64,000 bases of DNA from Odontesthes bonariensis (taxonomy: Eukaryota; Chordata; Actinopteri; Atheriniformes; Atherinopsidae): NCBI RefSeq assembly GCF_027942865.1, contig NC_134522.1, positions 9,265,849-9,329,848 of the forward strand, read 5' to 3'. The notes beneath the pieces were generated by a model. That model saw nothing but the letters and a program-made list of their open reading frames with translations, had not been told where the DNA came from and searched no databases. This document shows positions 48,707-61,800 of this stretch, piece after piece. The translations under genes were made by a program, and so were the position numbers. The stretch's first letter is position 1. Each line of letters starts with the position of its first letter.

Positions 48707-49362
48707 TCAGGGTCCATTTGAAAGCTCTCATTGGTCTACATGCTGCATGTAAGTTACCAATTCCTTTTGCATTTTAATGTTTGTTTTATTGATATTCATA
48801 TTCTTAATATATAATTGTGTATTTCCTTTTTTTTCTATTTATTTTATACAAAGTAATTATTGACTCATAAAGATAAATGTTGAAGTTCTATTGTTATGTG
48901 TATCATCCCTTTTTATTTTGTATTCTAAATTAAATGGATGAAAAAAAATCCTATTCTTTCCAAGTCCTGGCATAATTTCACATACCTAACATTTCATTTT
49001 GAATTAAGAGTCATTCTCTAAGTTGATTAGCAACACAAATTGGTAATAAAAGAAATCCTTGATGTTACTTGTAGCTTGTAGTGAGAGAAACAACTGTCTC
49101 AATCTGGTGGCCTTTTTGTGTATTGCAATTTCAGAAGTTCAGCCTTTGTATCCAGTCATTGGTACAGAAAAAAAAAAAGCACGCTGTAACAGCGCACTTA
49201 ATTTTTTCCCCTTCAATACCTGGTGGTGGCCTGGTCTTGGTTAAAAATGCCCAGCCTGAAAAATTTCCCCAGTCCAGCCCTGGGCGTGGGCTCCACAGTG
49301 GAGCTGCATCACAGGCCTCAGTCTCCTGACGGAGCAGCATCCTCAGGCTGTGAGGCCTGTCA

Positions 49363-52300
49363 TCATAGGATCTCCACAGTCCACCTCTGACTCAGTTTGC
49401 TTTCATCGAAGGTGTTGAGGATCACCTGGTTCTTGTCATACTGAAGACCACCTGGCAGACAAACACAGGTCCCATGTTAAAGTTGACTGTCACCAGATGA
49501 TTGTGCTTTTCTAAATGCAGCCCAGTTCAGCAAACAGAACCTGGTGCTTTCAGATCTGCTCTGGGTTGCGAGTCGAAAGGGAGAGGGTATTTCCTGATCG
49601 TAGTGGTTGGTTGTTACAGAAAACTAAATACTGAAAACTAACACTGTATGACACCAAACTGACATTTGTGAGCGCTTTCCTGCGGCTGCCAATTTTCACT
49701 GCTGCGCATCCTTAATACACCAGGAGATGGAGCTGTTGGGTTCGGGTGGAATCTTATTCCCTGACTGGAGCTATACTGCACGAGGTAAAACCTGAGTCTG
49801 GTCGCTTTGAGTGAAATAATCTGGAAGTTTCTCAGTGGCAGCCATGACAGGAACTGGTGGAAACCTCTAAGGAAAGAAGCTTCTCTGCTTCCTTTTGTAT
49901 GTCTATGACCGAGGGAAACACTGGCGAGGACCTCGCTCTGTATCTAATCTTTTAAGTATTTAAAGAGCTATTTGTAGTCCATCTTTGGAAGAGTTGTAGT
50001 TTTACAACAGCAGACGCAAATCTCACACCTTTGTTAGTGTCTGCTCCTTAAGAAAATCTAGTAAAGTGTTCAGGATAAGAGGTATTAACTATGGACTGTA
50101 CCCCCAAGACTCAACAAAAACATGGCTGAATTCAAGACAGAGTTTTCTGACCTTTGACTTCCAGGACGAGACCAGGGTTGAGGTTACAGCGCACTAAACC
50201 ATCTAGGGTGATGTTCCACAACCGGTTATCTTTGCCTCGCTCTGGGGAAACGCAAAGCCGGCTGCCCGCCATCACCACATTGCCCGCCGTCTCCAGGAAA
50301 CAGTCCTCCACCAGCTGGGGGCAGAAAGGACATGATAGATGGAGATTAAGACAGAATGCAGCAGAACAGCAGATAGTGATTTACGACACGGCTGCAGGAT
50401 TTCTATTAAAAGAAAGAGCAGCACCTTAAGAAAAGCATCCCAAGCACTCATTTCTTGGCTCATTGACAAACTTCTTACAGGTTTTTCACAACAGTCTGAC
50501 CACAAAGTTATTACATTTCCAGGCAGACAGTCAAACAGGAAGAGTTGCTTTTTATTCAAAAGATAAAAAATGTTTTGATGATACTGTGAAAAACTCTTGA
50601 TCCACCCAGGAAAACCGTAAATAGGTGCAGCTGTTTATTGTAACATGTGCAAAGATAAATGTAAATACAGCATATAAGCTGTAAGGTGTTTGAGTACCTT
50701 GCAGGTTATTTGTCCGTTCCGATAGAGCCAGACGTGCTCTACCCCTCCCGTGTCCTCCATGGCCTGAACCCTCATCAGCTTGACATCATCTATCGTTCCT
50801 GTCAGAGACATCATACATCCGCTCTCCCTGTTCCGTAGACGGAAGTACATCTGTTTCTGTTGGAGGAAGACGTCCAAAATAACATGGTTAGATTTGTCTC
50901 ATGAGCACACATCCAGTGATGTATAAGAAAATAGCATCACTTCAACTACACAGACAATTATTCTTTAATTCAATATTTTTAGTGTTTAATTTGGGATTTA
51001 GTGTAAGAATACAGTAGCCCCAAAATGGCAAATTTCACTCGGGGGGATTCAGCAAACTTCCACTAGGATCATAAAATGCTACAGATGTATTGGTATTTGA
51101 TTCATGAAAAACATTTAGTACAATTTCTTTTAACTCTAAAGAAGATGAACCACATGCATAAAAACTCCATTGTCATCATTGTATTTGTTACTGTTACATA
51201 ATGCTAATTCCTGATTGGAATATCTCTCCTTACACACCTGCATTAACGGTCGGAGGGATCCTATTTGCTGCCAGCCGCTTAACTTGCACAAATCGCCCAC
51301 GTCACTTGGTTGGAGAAGCAGCTGCCGACCTCTGTAGTTAATGTCCTCATATATCACCCACCTGCAGAAAACAATGGCAGTGTTTTGGTGTTTTGTGATA
51401 AATTCAGGGTTCAAACACATTTTCCATTTCACAACTGCACACCTTTTCAGACAAAGAATTTCAATTTTTTTCTTTTTACCATTTTGAAAAAATATCTTTA
51501 TATGTCATTATGTGGTCAAATGTTTACCAGAAGATCGTAGTATGAGTCAGTGCAGCTCATAGCTATTAATTACCACCAAACTAACGCACAACATTTTATT
51601 CATTAATAAATAAACATTTTATTATTCAAGCTGAAATGCCGAAACAGTGAGCAACGCTGAAAATAAACAACATCTCTACCCGGAAGAAGTAAAGTATATT
51701 GAGCAGATAATGTTGAGTTCTTCTTTAGCCATATTTCTTTGCAAATGATAACCATGCATTTTTTAACTTTGGTGCAGCTGTTCATTTGTTTATTTGTTCA
51801 CAACTGAGCTGATTCAACAACATCAAGCTCACTCTGACCCGTCCTCACAGTGGTGGGACTTTGCCATCTGCAAATATGCCAAAAGTGTTCTTCTTAATGA
51901 CCAGCAGGGAGCAAAACCTCTGGCTGCAAAAAGAATTCCAATTGTAGTCTATGAAAAAATAACCGTCTTTCTTGACTTGTTATCTTAATAAACATTTTAC
52001 AAACTAGTTTAAGGTCTTCTTCAATACAACATGATGTTGATTTTGTAAAACCCTTATCTCATTTTGAGTTAAATAGACGATTTAGGCTGCGCTATAACTA
52101 AAGTCATGGTAGCTGCATCCACGCAGTTGCAGTACTATTCCTTCTGAAATTTATGTCAGCTGCACTGAAAATTTCCATGTTTACACATTTAAACGGTCTA
52201 CAATCGTTTTCATCAGCTCATTCCGATTATCAGTATGATTGTTTTAGAATCTTGTGGATTATTGCACGAAAAGACCATCAATATTAAAATTCTGAGTTTG

Positions 52301-55300
52301 AAATTAGAGTTGTTTCGACATATTGTTTCTCTTACATCTTCACATCAGAGACATTGCTGTTAATGACGGCACGTCTGGTTCTAAAAGCTCATTTAAATGA
52401 GTCCATGTCAGAACTTCTGTGGGAACATGAAACTTTTCTGTGGCAGAATGTTTGGTTAAAGGGTAAAGATCTTAGCTGAACATTTTCTGTTATTAAAGGT
52501 TGCTACTTTAATATTTTACAAATAAACACTAGAGCTATGTAACACTATGTAACGTTCTTTAAAAAAATAAAATAAAATTTATGAGCTTTTTGTGTTTTTA
52601 CATGTAAGTAAGTAAATAAGACTGTTACATACATTCCTCCCTCCACCACCAGGGAGCGTACGTGTGCATCCATGCCTGCCTGCAGCAGGTTTATGGCTCC
52701 ACAAGTCAGCACCATCCTGCGACCTCTGCAGCCCACTTTACTGAACAAGATGATGGAGGGCAGAGAGAACTCCTGCAGCACATAGAAAAAGAGGTCAGTT
52801 CAAATGCATCGTGAGTGAAAAATCAGCTTTTTGAACAGTGTGTACAGATTTCCACTCACTCCCATAGAAAATACTCACATGTCCAGTAATCTGCATGGAT
52901 CGAATGTTAGAGTCTGAGGACAGGAGGCCCATGGCCTCTGTGTTGGGGTACTCTCCCTGCTCCAGGACATACATGTTCTCTGTGAACTGGCATCCCTCAT
53001 ACGCCACCCAGCTGACACACAAGGACAAACACTAATGTTGTCAAATTGCTCTCCACTGTAGCCACTGAATCTTTACTTCTCACACTTAAATGGAAATTTC
53101 ATAAAAGGACTTTTAAAATTGAGTTTTTACGGGAAATGTTGAATCCCCAGACAATGCTAAAAATATGCCTTCAGTTTAAAAAATGTAAAGGTCTGATGGA
53201 TAAAATGCAGTAGCATCTCGTAGCCCAAATTGCAACCGACAGAATATCCCAAAATTACTGTGGCAGCAAAAAACATAAAAATTCTCTGGTTCACTTGTTC
53301 GATGGCTGTTTGGTGGCAGTTCAGTGATGCTTACCTGCCTGCCAGCACCTTACAGGACTGGGGTGCGAAGTTGTCATCCAGGGCTGCTGCGCTATCTTCC
53401 AGAGCCACAAGCGTTCCCTGGAAATCTGGTTCAGAGTAGAGCTGGACCTGTAACACATCCAAACAGCCTCAGCAACTCCACCAGAACACACAACATCTCC
53501 AAATTACTTCCATTTACTATAAAGTTGTGAATGAAGAGATACCTTAAACTTTGTTGTACCCATCAGCATGTCCTACAGAACAAACAGGAGGGAGATATTA
53601 GGAAAACCTATTCAAAATAGCCCTTGTGAAAAATCCCACCAGTTAAAACCAGCATTCTTACATGGAAGACAGGCTGTATGGACAAGATCTTGGAGTTCTG
53701 TGCTCCCCAGTCCTCTGGGTTGGGATAAATGCCTTTCTCCAGCACGTAGAGCTCTCCGCTGAACCCAGGCTGTTCAAACGCCACCCATCTGCAATATACA
53801 CAAAGACAACATCCTAAAATTCTAAATTTAAGACGGGCAGGCAGGATTCACACGTATGTGTTTCAGGCGTCAACAGTCTCACTTTTCTTTCACTTTAAAT
53901 GGGATGATGTCTTGCATTGCCAAATTGAAGTCTGGGTCTGTTGCTTTGCTTTGCTTAATGTAGCTTGCACTTAGTGAGTTAAGCATAGCTCTAAGTTTTA
54001 AGGTGACGTTGTAGGCAGCAGCCAGTCAAAGTGCCTAACTAATCGCATATCTGATCTTTAAGCAAACAATAGTATGTTACATAAAGATGGCCAACATTTA
54101 AGCAAATACATCCAGCTCAAACGTGCAACTGGCAAACAACCTTTGTAGAGAACAATCTGGTAAGTTCAGTGGAAGTATTTCTATTCATTTTAGCTGAAAC
54201 TGTCATAATGTTCTAAAAGAAACACGTAAGACTGTGGAAGATCAGATTCCTGATTTTAGTCATTGTTCTACTTTTTTAAATAATTCCATAACTTCACAAA
54301 CTAAATCATGGCCTCCATTTTGCTGAAAAATCTACAAGCGACATGAAATGTGCAGTATGTCTTCGATTCCCATTCTTTTAATATCAGCCGCATAAATCGC
54401 TGCCTTCAAGGGACGGAAAGATTCTTAATCTTTTGTCAAACCTGGCAGATTAATTACACATATGGATTAGTCTCACTGGCTTATTCATATTTCATCCTCT
54501 GAGGCTGCATGTGTGAGCACCTGTGTGAGGGTGTGTGCTTGTGTGAACAGTGACATAACTCTTAGTCATGCCTGTAACATGAGACACACGCCCAAAAGGT
54601 ACAGAGGCGTAACATTCTTTTCCTCCTACACTCCTCCTACAAAGAGTTTAAATATATTTCTTATTTTCTTAACAGGAACTGTTTGACTTACACTCCTTCA
54701 GTGACATTGACTGACTGGGTTTTGGGGCTGTGGCCGATGTCCTCCATGTTGGGAACAGGACCCAACAAGTCCACGTTGACCCCTCGCTCATTTAAGTTCG
54801 GCTCACTGAACAGTTTAATGTGGGGGGACTGGAAGTCCTAGGGAAAGTAAGAACACAACAAAATAATGATTAAAAAAAAAGAAAGGCATGCGCTTTAACT
54901 TCAGAGAAAGTCTAGTCTTAGGGATCTTATACACATCTAGAGGAGCAAGAACCAGCAGTGCCAAAAAAACACACACACACATCACAAAAACCACATCCAA
55001 CTACCAGCTCACACGTTCCATCTTTACCTGCGCAATAGGATATAACGCTGAAGAGGGCAATAGTCTATTCATGGTGTTCCATAAGGGAAACCAGAAGACC
55101 ACGTAGATAGATCAAAAGTAAACAAAGAATTCTTCTGCTTTTTATATCATCATTGTTTTTCGCTCACTGTAGAAGTTTGTATGTAGTTTGAGGACATGGT
55201 TATTAAGAGCACTGGTGTGGGAGAGGCTTTTATGACGCTTGACCTTTTGGTTGTGCAAACAGATAGGAAGACGAGCAGCCAATCAGAGTGATCCGTTTCG

Positions 55301-58300
55301 CTGACAGACCTGACACAGATTCAACATGCTGAGTTGGCTGAAAAAGCTTGGTGGGTCCAACGGTGCAGATGGTGTGTGACACAGTGAAAATACCAGAGAG
55401 GTAGACGGCCGACTGTAATAATACATGGTTAGATTTTCAGTTCTAACGGTTTGCATTAAAAAAACAAAAACAGAGTCAAAGAAAGACATTTATATCATTC
55501 TAGAAATAACGTATCTGATAAGTTCTACATATCTAACTTAGCAAGACAAAAGACATGGGAAAGGGAGGGATATTTGTCCACTCAAGCCTGGAATGCACCT
55601 TTCTGCTTGCTGAAGTGGTTTAAGCAACCAATGAGAAGTGAGGTGGCTGGAACTGTCAGCCCGTACAGTACACCAAAAGGGTCATAAATATGTGTAATTA
55701 CACCTTGTTAACGCTTAAAAATATGACTTGCACTTTTCATGCAAACAACATGTTGAGCGTTTTTGGCACTCTTGTCTTTGTAGTGTGTGCAGGTATAGCT
55801 ATTTTTGTCCAGACACTAGCTTCTTTTACACATACATTCTACATTATGGACGAAAAGAGACGTCCTCATTAACCCACCCCTGTTCCCTCTCATAATTAAC
55901 ACTTGCCAAACTGAAGTGGCTCAGCATCACATCGCTCTATCCTTACATCCATCGAGCTGACGTTCTGCGATGCCAGCTTGATGGATGTAAGCACACTCGA
56001 GGCATGACCATTCCTCCTCTGTTACTACCTTCCTTTCTGGCTCAGAGGCGTATCAGTAGTGGATCAACTTCGATCCCCTATTCCGCCTCTTTACTTTCGC
56101 ACATGACATGTCTCAGCTTGAAAAGGCATGTGGTGGAAGAGGTTAAGCCTGGTTTATAGTCGGTAACGCAAGACGCAACGCAAGCCCTTGCGCGGTTGCA
56201 AGCCCCCCCTTGCGTGCTTGCGTGTGTCACCTCAATTTTCTAAACTTCACGCAAGACGCAAGCGCAAGCCACTGGCTGTGTTTGAAACCGCCTACTACTT
56301 GATCGATCTGACAGTATGCAGAGCGTTTACACACAGTGCACTTCACTCCTGCCCGAGCCGAAATCAGCCGGCCTGAAAAGCTGATTTCCCTTAAGCTATA
56401 GGCTAAACTCTGTAAATATATAACTTTAGCAACATTTGAAACATTTTCAGGCGAGAAAGTAGTCGTTTAGACCCCCAAGGTGTTGAAAATCTGACAAAAT
56501 ACCGGCTATTTACAAGGAGAAGAAGAAGAAGCATGAATCTATGGAAGAGAGACTTGCCAAACAGCTCCTGGCGGTGAATTTCCTTTCATCGTAGTAGGCT
56601 TGTCATTGAAAAAACCTACTACTCCACCTACTGTCCTGGCGGTGAATCGCCACGCAGCACACGCAACCGCCGACAAGCAAAATGAAGTATAAACGTCTCG
56701 AGCCATTAACATACGCGCAAGACGCAAGCGCAAGGGCAGTTAAAAGAAGTATAACTCAGCCTTTACTGGTGATGGGAAGATATCCAGCTGGAGGCCTTTT
56801 AACGCTGCTGGTTCTTGACATTGGTTTTGGTGTATAAGAGCCCTATATTTCTCTTCATCAAAAGAAACAAAGCCAGTACAGTAGAGAAAATCAGAAAATT
56901 TAAACATTTTTTCAGGCAATACTTACTGCAAATACAGGCCGCAGCGACAGAAGCCCGCTTTCAGATCCTCCCCAGTCACTGTATTGAGGATATTCTCCTT
57001 CCTCCAGGATGTACTGCTGGCCCTCAAAGTCTGCTTCCTGATAGCCTACCCAGCTATACAGGTCAAAGAAAAAAAAAAAAAACATGTCAAGAAACTGTTT
57101 TAAACCCTCTAATAATTTTGAGTTCCCGTCTCCTTTTAATTGCCTTACAAAATCAAAAATGACTGACTGGTTTGTTACGGTGCTAATAACACTTACAGAC
57201 CACCGATTATCTTCATAGACCCCACTGCACACAGTGTCTTCTTTTTCATATCAGGTTTGTCTGTTTCTTCTTCTTCTTCCCGCTCTAACAAGTTGTAGAC
57301 ATCACTGTCCACCTCTAAACACTCTCCATCAAAGTTGGGCTTCTCAAACACGACGGCCTGAAAAAGAGAAAGGGAGGAATCCCTTAGTTCTATGCTGAGT
57401 TGAATGTGTGAAGTGTGTATGACTTAGTGCTAATGTCTGCCTTTTTTGGCCCATTCCTGTCCAAAATGAAGGATGTCTTTCATTCCACATATTCACGTGA
57501 AAAGTACATTATACCATGACATACCATCTCTCTTCTGGTTACTATCTCCAACTTGACCACTAGATGTCAGTAAATGTTACACACTGTTCCTTTTAACATT
57601 CTTATGTCTCGCATTGGATACAGATGCTTTAATTTGGCCCAACAACCACAAAAAAGGGGTTTTGTTGGTATTTCTAAATTTAAAAAAATATTTGAGAGTT
57701 TTCTTTTTCCTATAAAATCATTAAAAACACAGATGACTCATTATCCACTTTGTGAAGTTGACAAATTTAGCATCTAATAAAATTATTTTCTTGGAAATTT
57801 GAAAAGTCCGCAGACCTAATGTAAGGCTGTAGGATCAGGCCACTGAAGCAAACAAATCAGGGCCACTAGGATTTATAGAAGGGGGCACGGTCTCCAATAG
57901 TTTTGTTTTTACAAAGTATAGAGGACAAAACTACAGCAAGTGAGGAATTGTAGGAGCATCCATGCAGAAACAAGTCTGGCATCAACCTCTGGCCAGTAAC
58001 AAGCCGGAACTGGCCTGAATTAATCGTAACCATTTTGGGTCTTATGACACTCACCATTGTTGTAAGCGTATTTCACCAGGTTGAAAGGAGAGGTCCTGAA
58101 CATTCAGACTCAATTTTCAAGCAGAAATCACTGTTGAAATCCCAAGACTCTCATGCCAGGTATAGATTTTCAACTTCCAGAAAAGTCATTGTGTGACTTA
58201 TATATCACTGCTTTTGTGTTTTCAGATGATTTAATGAAAAAAATTCTACATGGATTCCCAAATTTATCCTTTCTCTTAACATCCATGAACAAATTGCAAC

Positions 58301-58790
58301 ATTTCCCAACCCTCCGAATCTGGGCCAAGCCAACAACATAATGAATCACATCAGGCAAACATGCCGAGGCTGAATGCTAGAGATTCCTGTTACCCACTGA
58401 ATAGCAACTACCTTCAACTCTAAACAGGATTCCATATGACCTAGTTACAACAAATCTAACAAAGTTTGACACTTAACACGTATGTGCAGTTTAAGCAGGT
58501 ATTGATTGATGCAACAGATTAAATTAAGTGCAGAACAAACCTTAATGTCAGTGGGATGCTCCACCCTTATTGCTCCCTGGAACAAAAAAAAACCCCACAT
58601 TGTCAGACCAAAAACGACAGACAGAATGTGAGTATCATGCAAATATATAGTACATTTTACCATTCGGAGGGGTCTGAGAGAGCCGATGAAAGGCTCAGGG
58701 AAGCCCCAACTCTCCGGGCAGGGGTACTCCCCTACCTCCAGGACTCCAGTGAATCCTTCAAACCCTGGATCACTGTGCACCAGCCAGCTG

Positions 58791-58885
<95 letters not shown>

Positions 58886-61800
58886 CATGACAAAGATGGG
58901 GACAAAAAAGAGGAAAGGAATAATAAGCAAGGTAACTGTTTTCTACAACTGGCCTTCACAATACTCTCCTGGTATAACTACATGACTTTCACTCTCTACA
59001 CCGTGAGCCATTTAAAATAATGGAAGTCCTAACCATCAATAATCTGCAGCAGTTTAAACGAGCTCCAGCCTGCTGCTTGCATTCCTTCACAGACAGAACA
59101 CAGATGTGACTAATACACCCTTTCCAAATAAGTTGCCACATATATTTTACATCTCTGAGCTTTTAAACTGCTAGATGAAGGCAGGTTTGCTACCAAAAAG
59201 GAAAATGACACATTTACATAATGTGAAAACTCATTTTTAAGCCGTTTTCACAAATACACGGTAGCCCTGACATTCTTTAAAGTGCTTTATACAACATTGC
59301 AAATATTTGGATCAGTTGCACTGGACTTTTTTGCAAAGTTTATTCAGCTCCATCTGTGGCATGAAGTTTGTAAAACCCACAAATGAGTCCATGTGTTAAT
59401 AGATCAGATAATTCATGTCGATAACATGCTGCCTCTTTTACCATGTCAGACTATCAACTCAAACGACATCATCATGATGCAATTTCATAGACTCATCCAC
59501 CATCCTTTCCTTTCATCTTGTCCTGCTTATTGTGTGCTCTAAAAAGCAGCCACCCTGGAGTCTTCCCAGCTGTGACAACACATCAAACTCAGAATCCCCT
59601 TCTGTGAAGTACATGTGTGATTGGGCAAGTACTTACAAAGTCTGCAACTAAATTCTCCTGAAATTTTCCAGTGTTCGTGAGCAAAAACAGCTCTACGAAG
59701 ATCGCCTGTGTCATCTGAACTTACACTCCAGAGTGAACCTTGATGGAGCCAGTGGCCTGTGGGATCCCGAAGGAGCTGAGCTCTACAGTGTAGTCGCAGT
59801 ACGAGGACATCCTCCCCAAACCATTTATCTCTGTGAACAGGTCAATTCGAGGTATGCTGTAGTCCTGTAAAACACAACACCAAAGCTGTATTTGAATTTC
59901 AAGTCTTTACATTTAAAATCTTCATTACAAATTTAAATGAATAATACATTTTTATTAAATACCTACAGATGATGATTTAATGCATGAGTAAATACAACAT
60001 GTCCCATGAATACATGTTGCTTACTATTACCATAACTTCATATGATCAGTCAATAGTTTATACTCAACAGATATAAGATGTCACCTCATACAAGACTAAT
60101 GAATTGATGCCATTGATGTTGTTATTGGGCTGTATTTTTATATTTATGCTTAATTTATTCATCTTATGACTGGTTTGCTTCATATTTAGGTGGAAACACG
60201 CAGTATGCTGCTTTCAGAGAGTCTGCAGATGTCTGAAAACAGAGTTCCCATCACCCCTGCATAGGATAAAGCAGATAAATGAATGAAATAGTTACATCTT
60301 ACTGATATTAGACATTATTATAACAATGTGTATGTAAATAAATCAGGGATATCAAGCGAGTATAATTCTTAATTGTGCTGAATTTGTTGTCTCTGTGTAG
60401 TTAATCCCAATTCATTTCAAATGTACCTCCATTTTATAACCTGTTAACATTTGACCTACATTAAGGATTTTTAAATGTCGCCATGCTCCAAGCAAATACA
60501 CTATTACTATCTGAAGCTTCCCCGATAAAAAGACTGCAAGAACTTGTTGAGTGTAATCAGAGATGAGGAGCACAACAAATAGTTGCAGAAGGAGATGATT
60601 ATATTTCTCATTATCAGTTTCTAGATGGGCTAAAGTTCAATAACAACTGTTATATGAATGTTGTTTGCTGGGTTTAGTGTTACAGAAGGGTAAATAAAGA
60701 AAAGTAAAAGCGTAAAAGCAAGTTAGCAGCCACAAGGCAGACTTTAGTGGACACACTACTTTTAGGGGCCGCAGTTCCTGGAAACATTTCAATTCGCTAC
60801 ACTATCAGGCACCTGGAACAATGCCTTCAGTTTGTTGGAGGTTGACATGTTTTTCCACTGAGCCATGTCGTGTGCAGTGTGTTGCATGTCTTCGGGAAGG
60901 AGTGGTGGTGTTTTTGTTCTTGGCTGGAATGTGAATCCGGCAGCTCAATGTACAGAAAGAGTAAAGAGACATTTCCTCATCCTGACTTGGATACTCGCTG
61001 GCAAACAACACTGCGATAAAAGTGCTAACGTCAGCTGACATTGACACGAAATGACATGGATCTAACTGTATAATCAGCTGTATTAATGCTGATTATTTTT
61101 TCCTGGTGATAAAGTGAGACAGAGTGAGACTTTAACAAGACTAAAATATATGTGAATAATCCATTCGTTAATTGTGTATCATAGCTATGAATTATGCCAT
61201 TCTTGCACCAAAAGTAGTGTGTACAAACATTTTCTTAATGCAGGGGTACGCCTCTCAAAACAAACAGATTAAAACCTTTCACACTGTGTGCAGTAGCACC
61301 ACATGGCGGTACAGAGAATAAGCTTAAAGCTGTCTTAAAGATAAGTCGAAGGGAGTGATGCTGTCAGTTTCAGAGTTCCATTGCTGTTGGTAGACGTGTG
61401 TTTCTGTAAAGAAAATTTTATCCGCGTTTGCCATTACTGTAGCTCTGAATAAGCAATAAAAATAGAGTGTACACCTGGGTCATGGGTTCCTACTGAGGCA
61501 GCGCCGAGCTGGAGTCAATTAAAACCCATCAATAACCTATCCACTGCAGTCATTTGATGTGGTACTGAATGCAGATTGAACATTTTCCCACTGCACCAAA
61601 GAGCCTGAGGTTAGTGGGTGTTAGTGTGTTTTTTGAACAGTCTAAAATGACTTAATGATTTAGTGACATAATAATTTGTTACTGATGACCAACAGCAATT
61701 AGCATTAATTTATGCTTTAAAGTAACTATGTAACATTTCTACCTTAAAATAACAGCTTGAAAAAAATTGTGAGGCTAGAATGAGTTTTAATATTACGATT

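Larger units (their letters stand above)
44551..49362. other. Convergent region between rtn4ip1 and crybg1
   Basis: Besides the Tc1-like and hAT-derived remnants and the TG repeat, this stretch is AT-rich. The presumed crybg1 3' UTR begins at 49362 and runs leftward. I could not choose a crybg1 poly(A) signal with confidence; TTTATT at about 48785 and 48837 are candidates. Confidence 0.6.

Noticed and set aside
58445-59020. ORFs with long His-Thr or Cys-Val runs
   Set aside because: These are translations of the CA/TG microsatellite; only the 58661-58787 segment on minus is real crybg1 exon.
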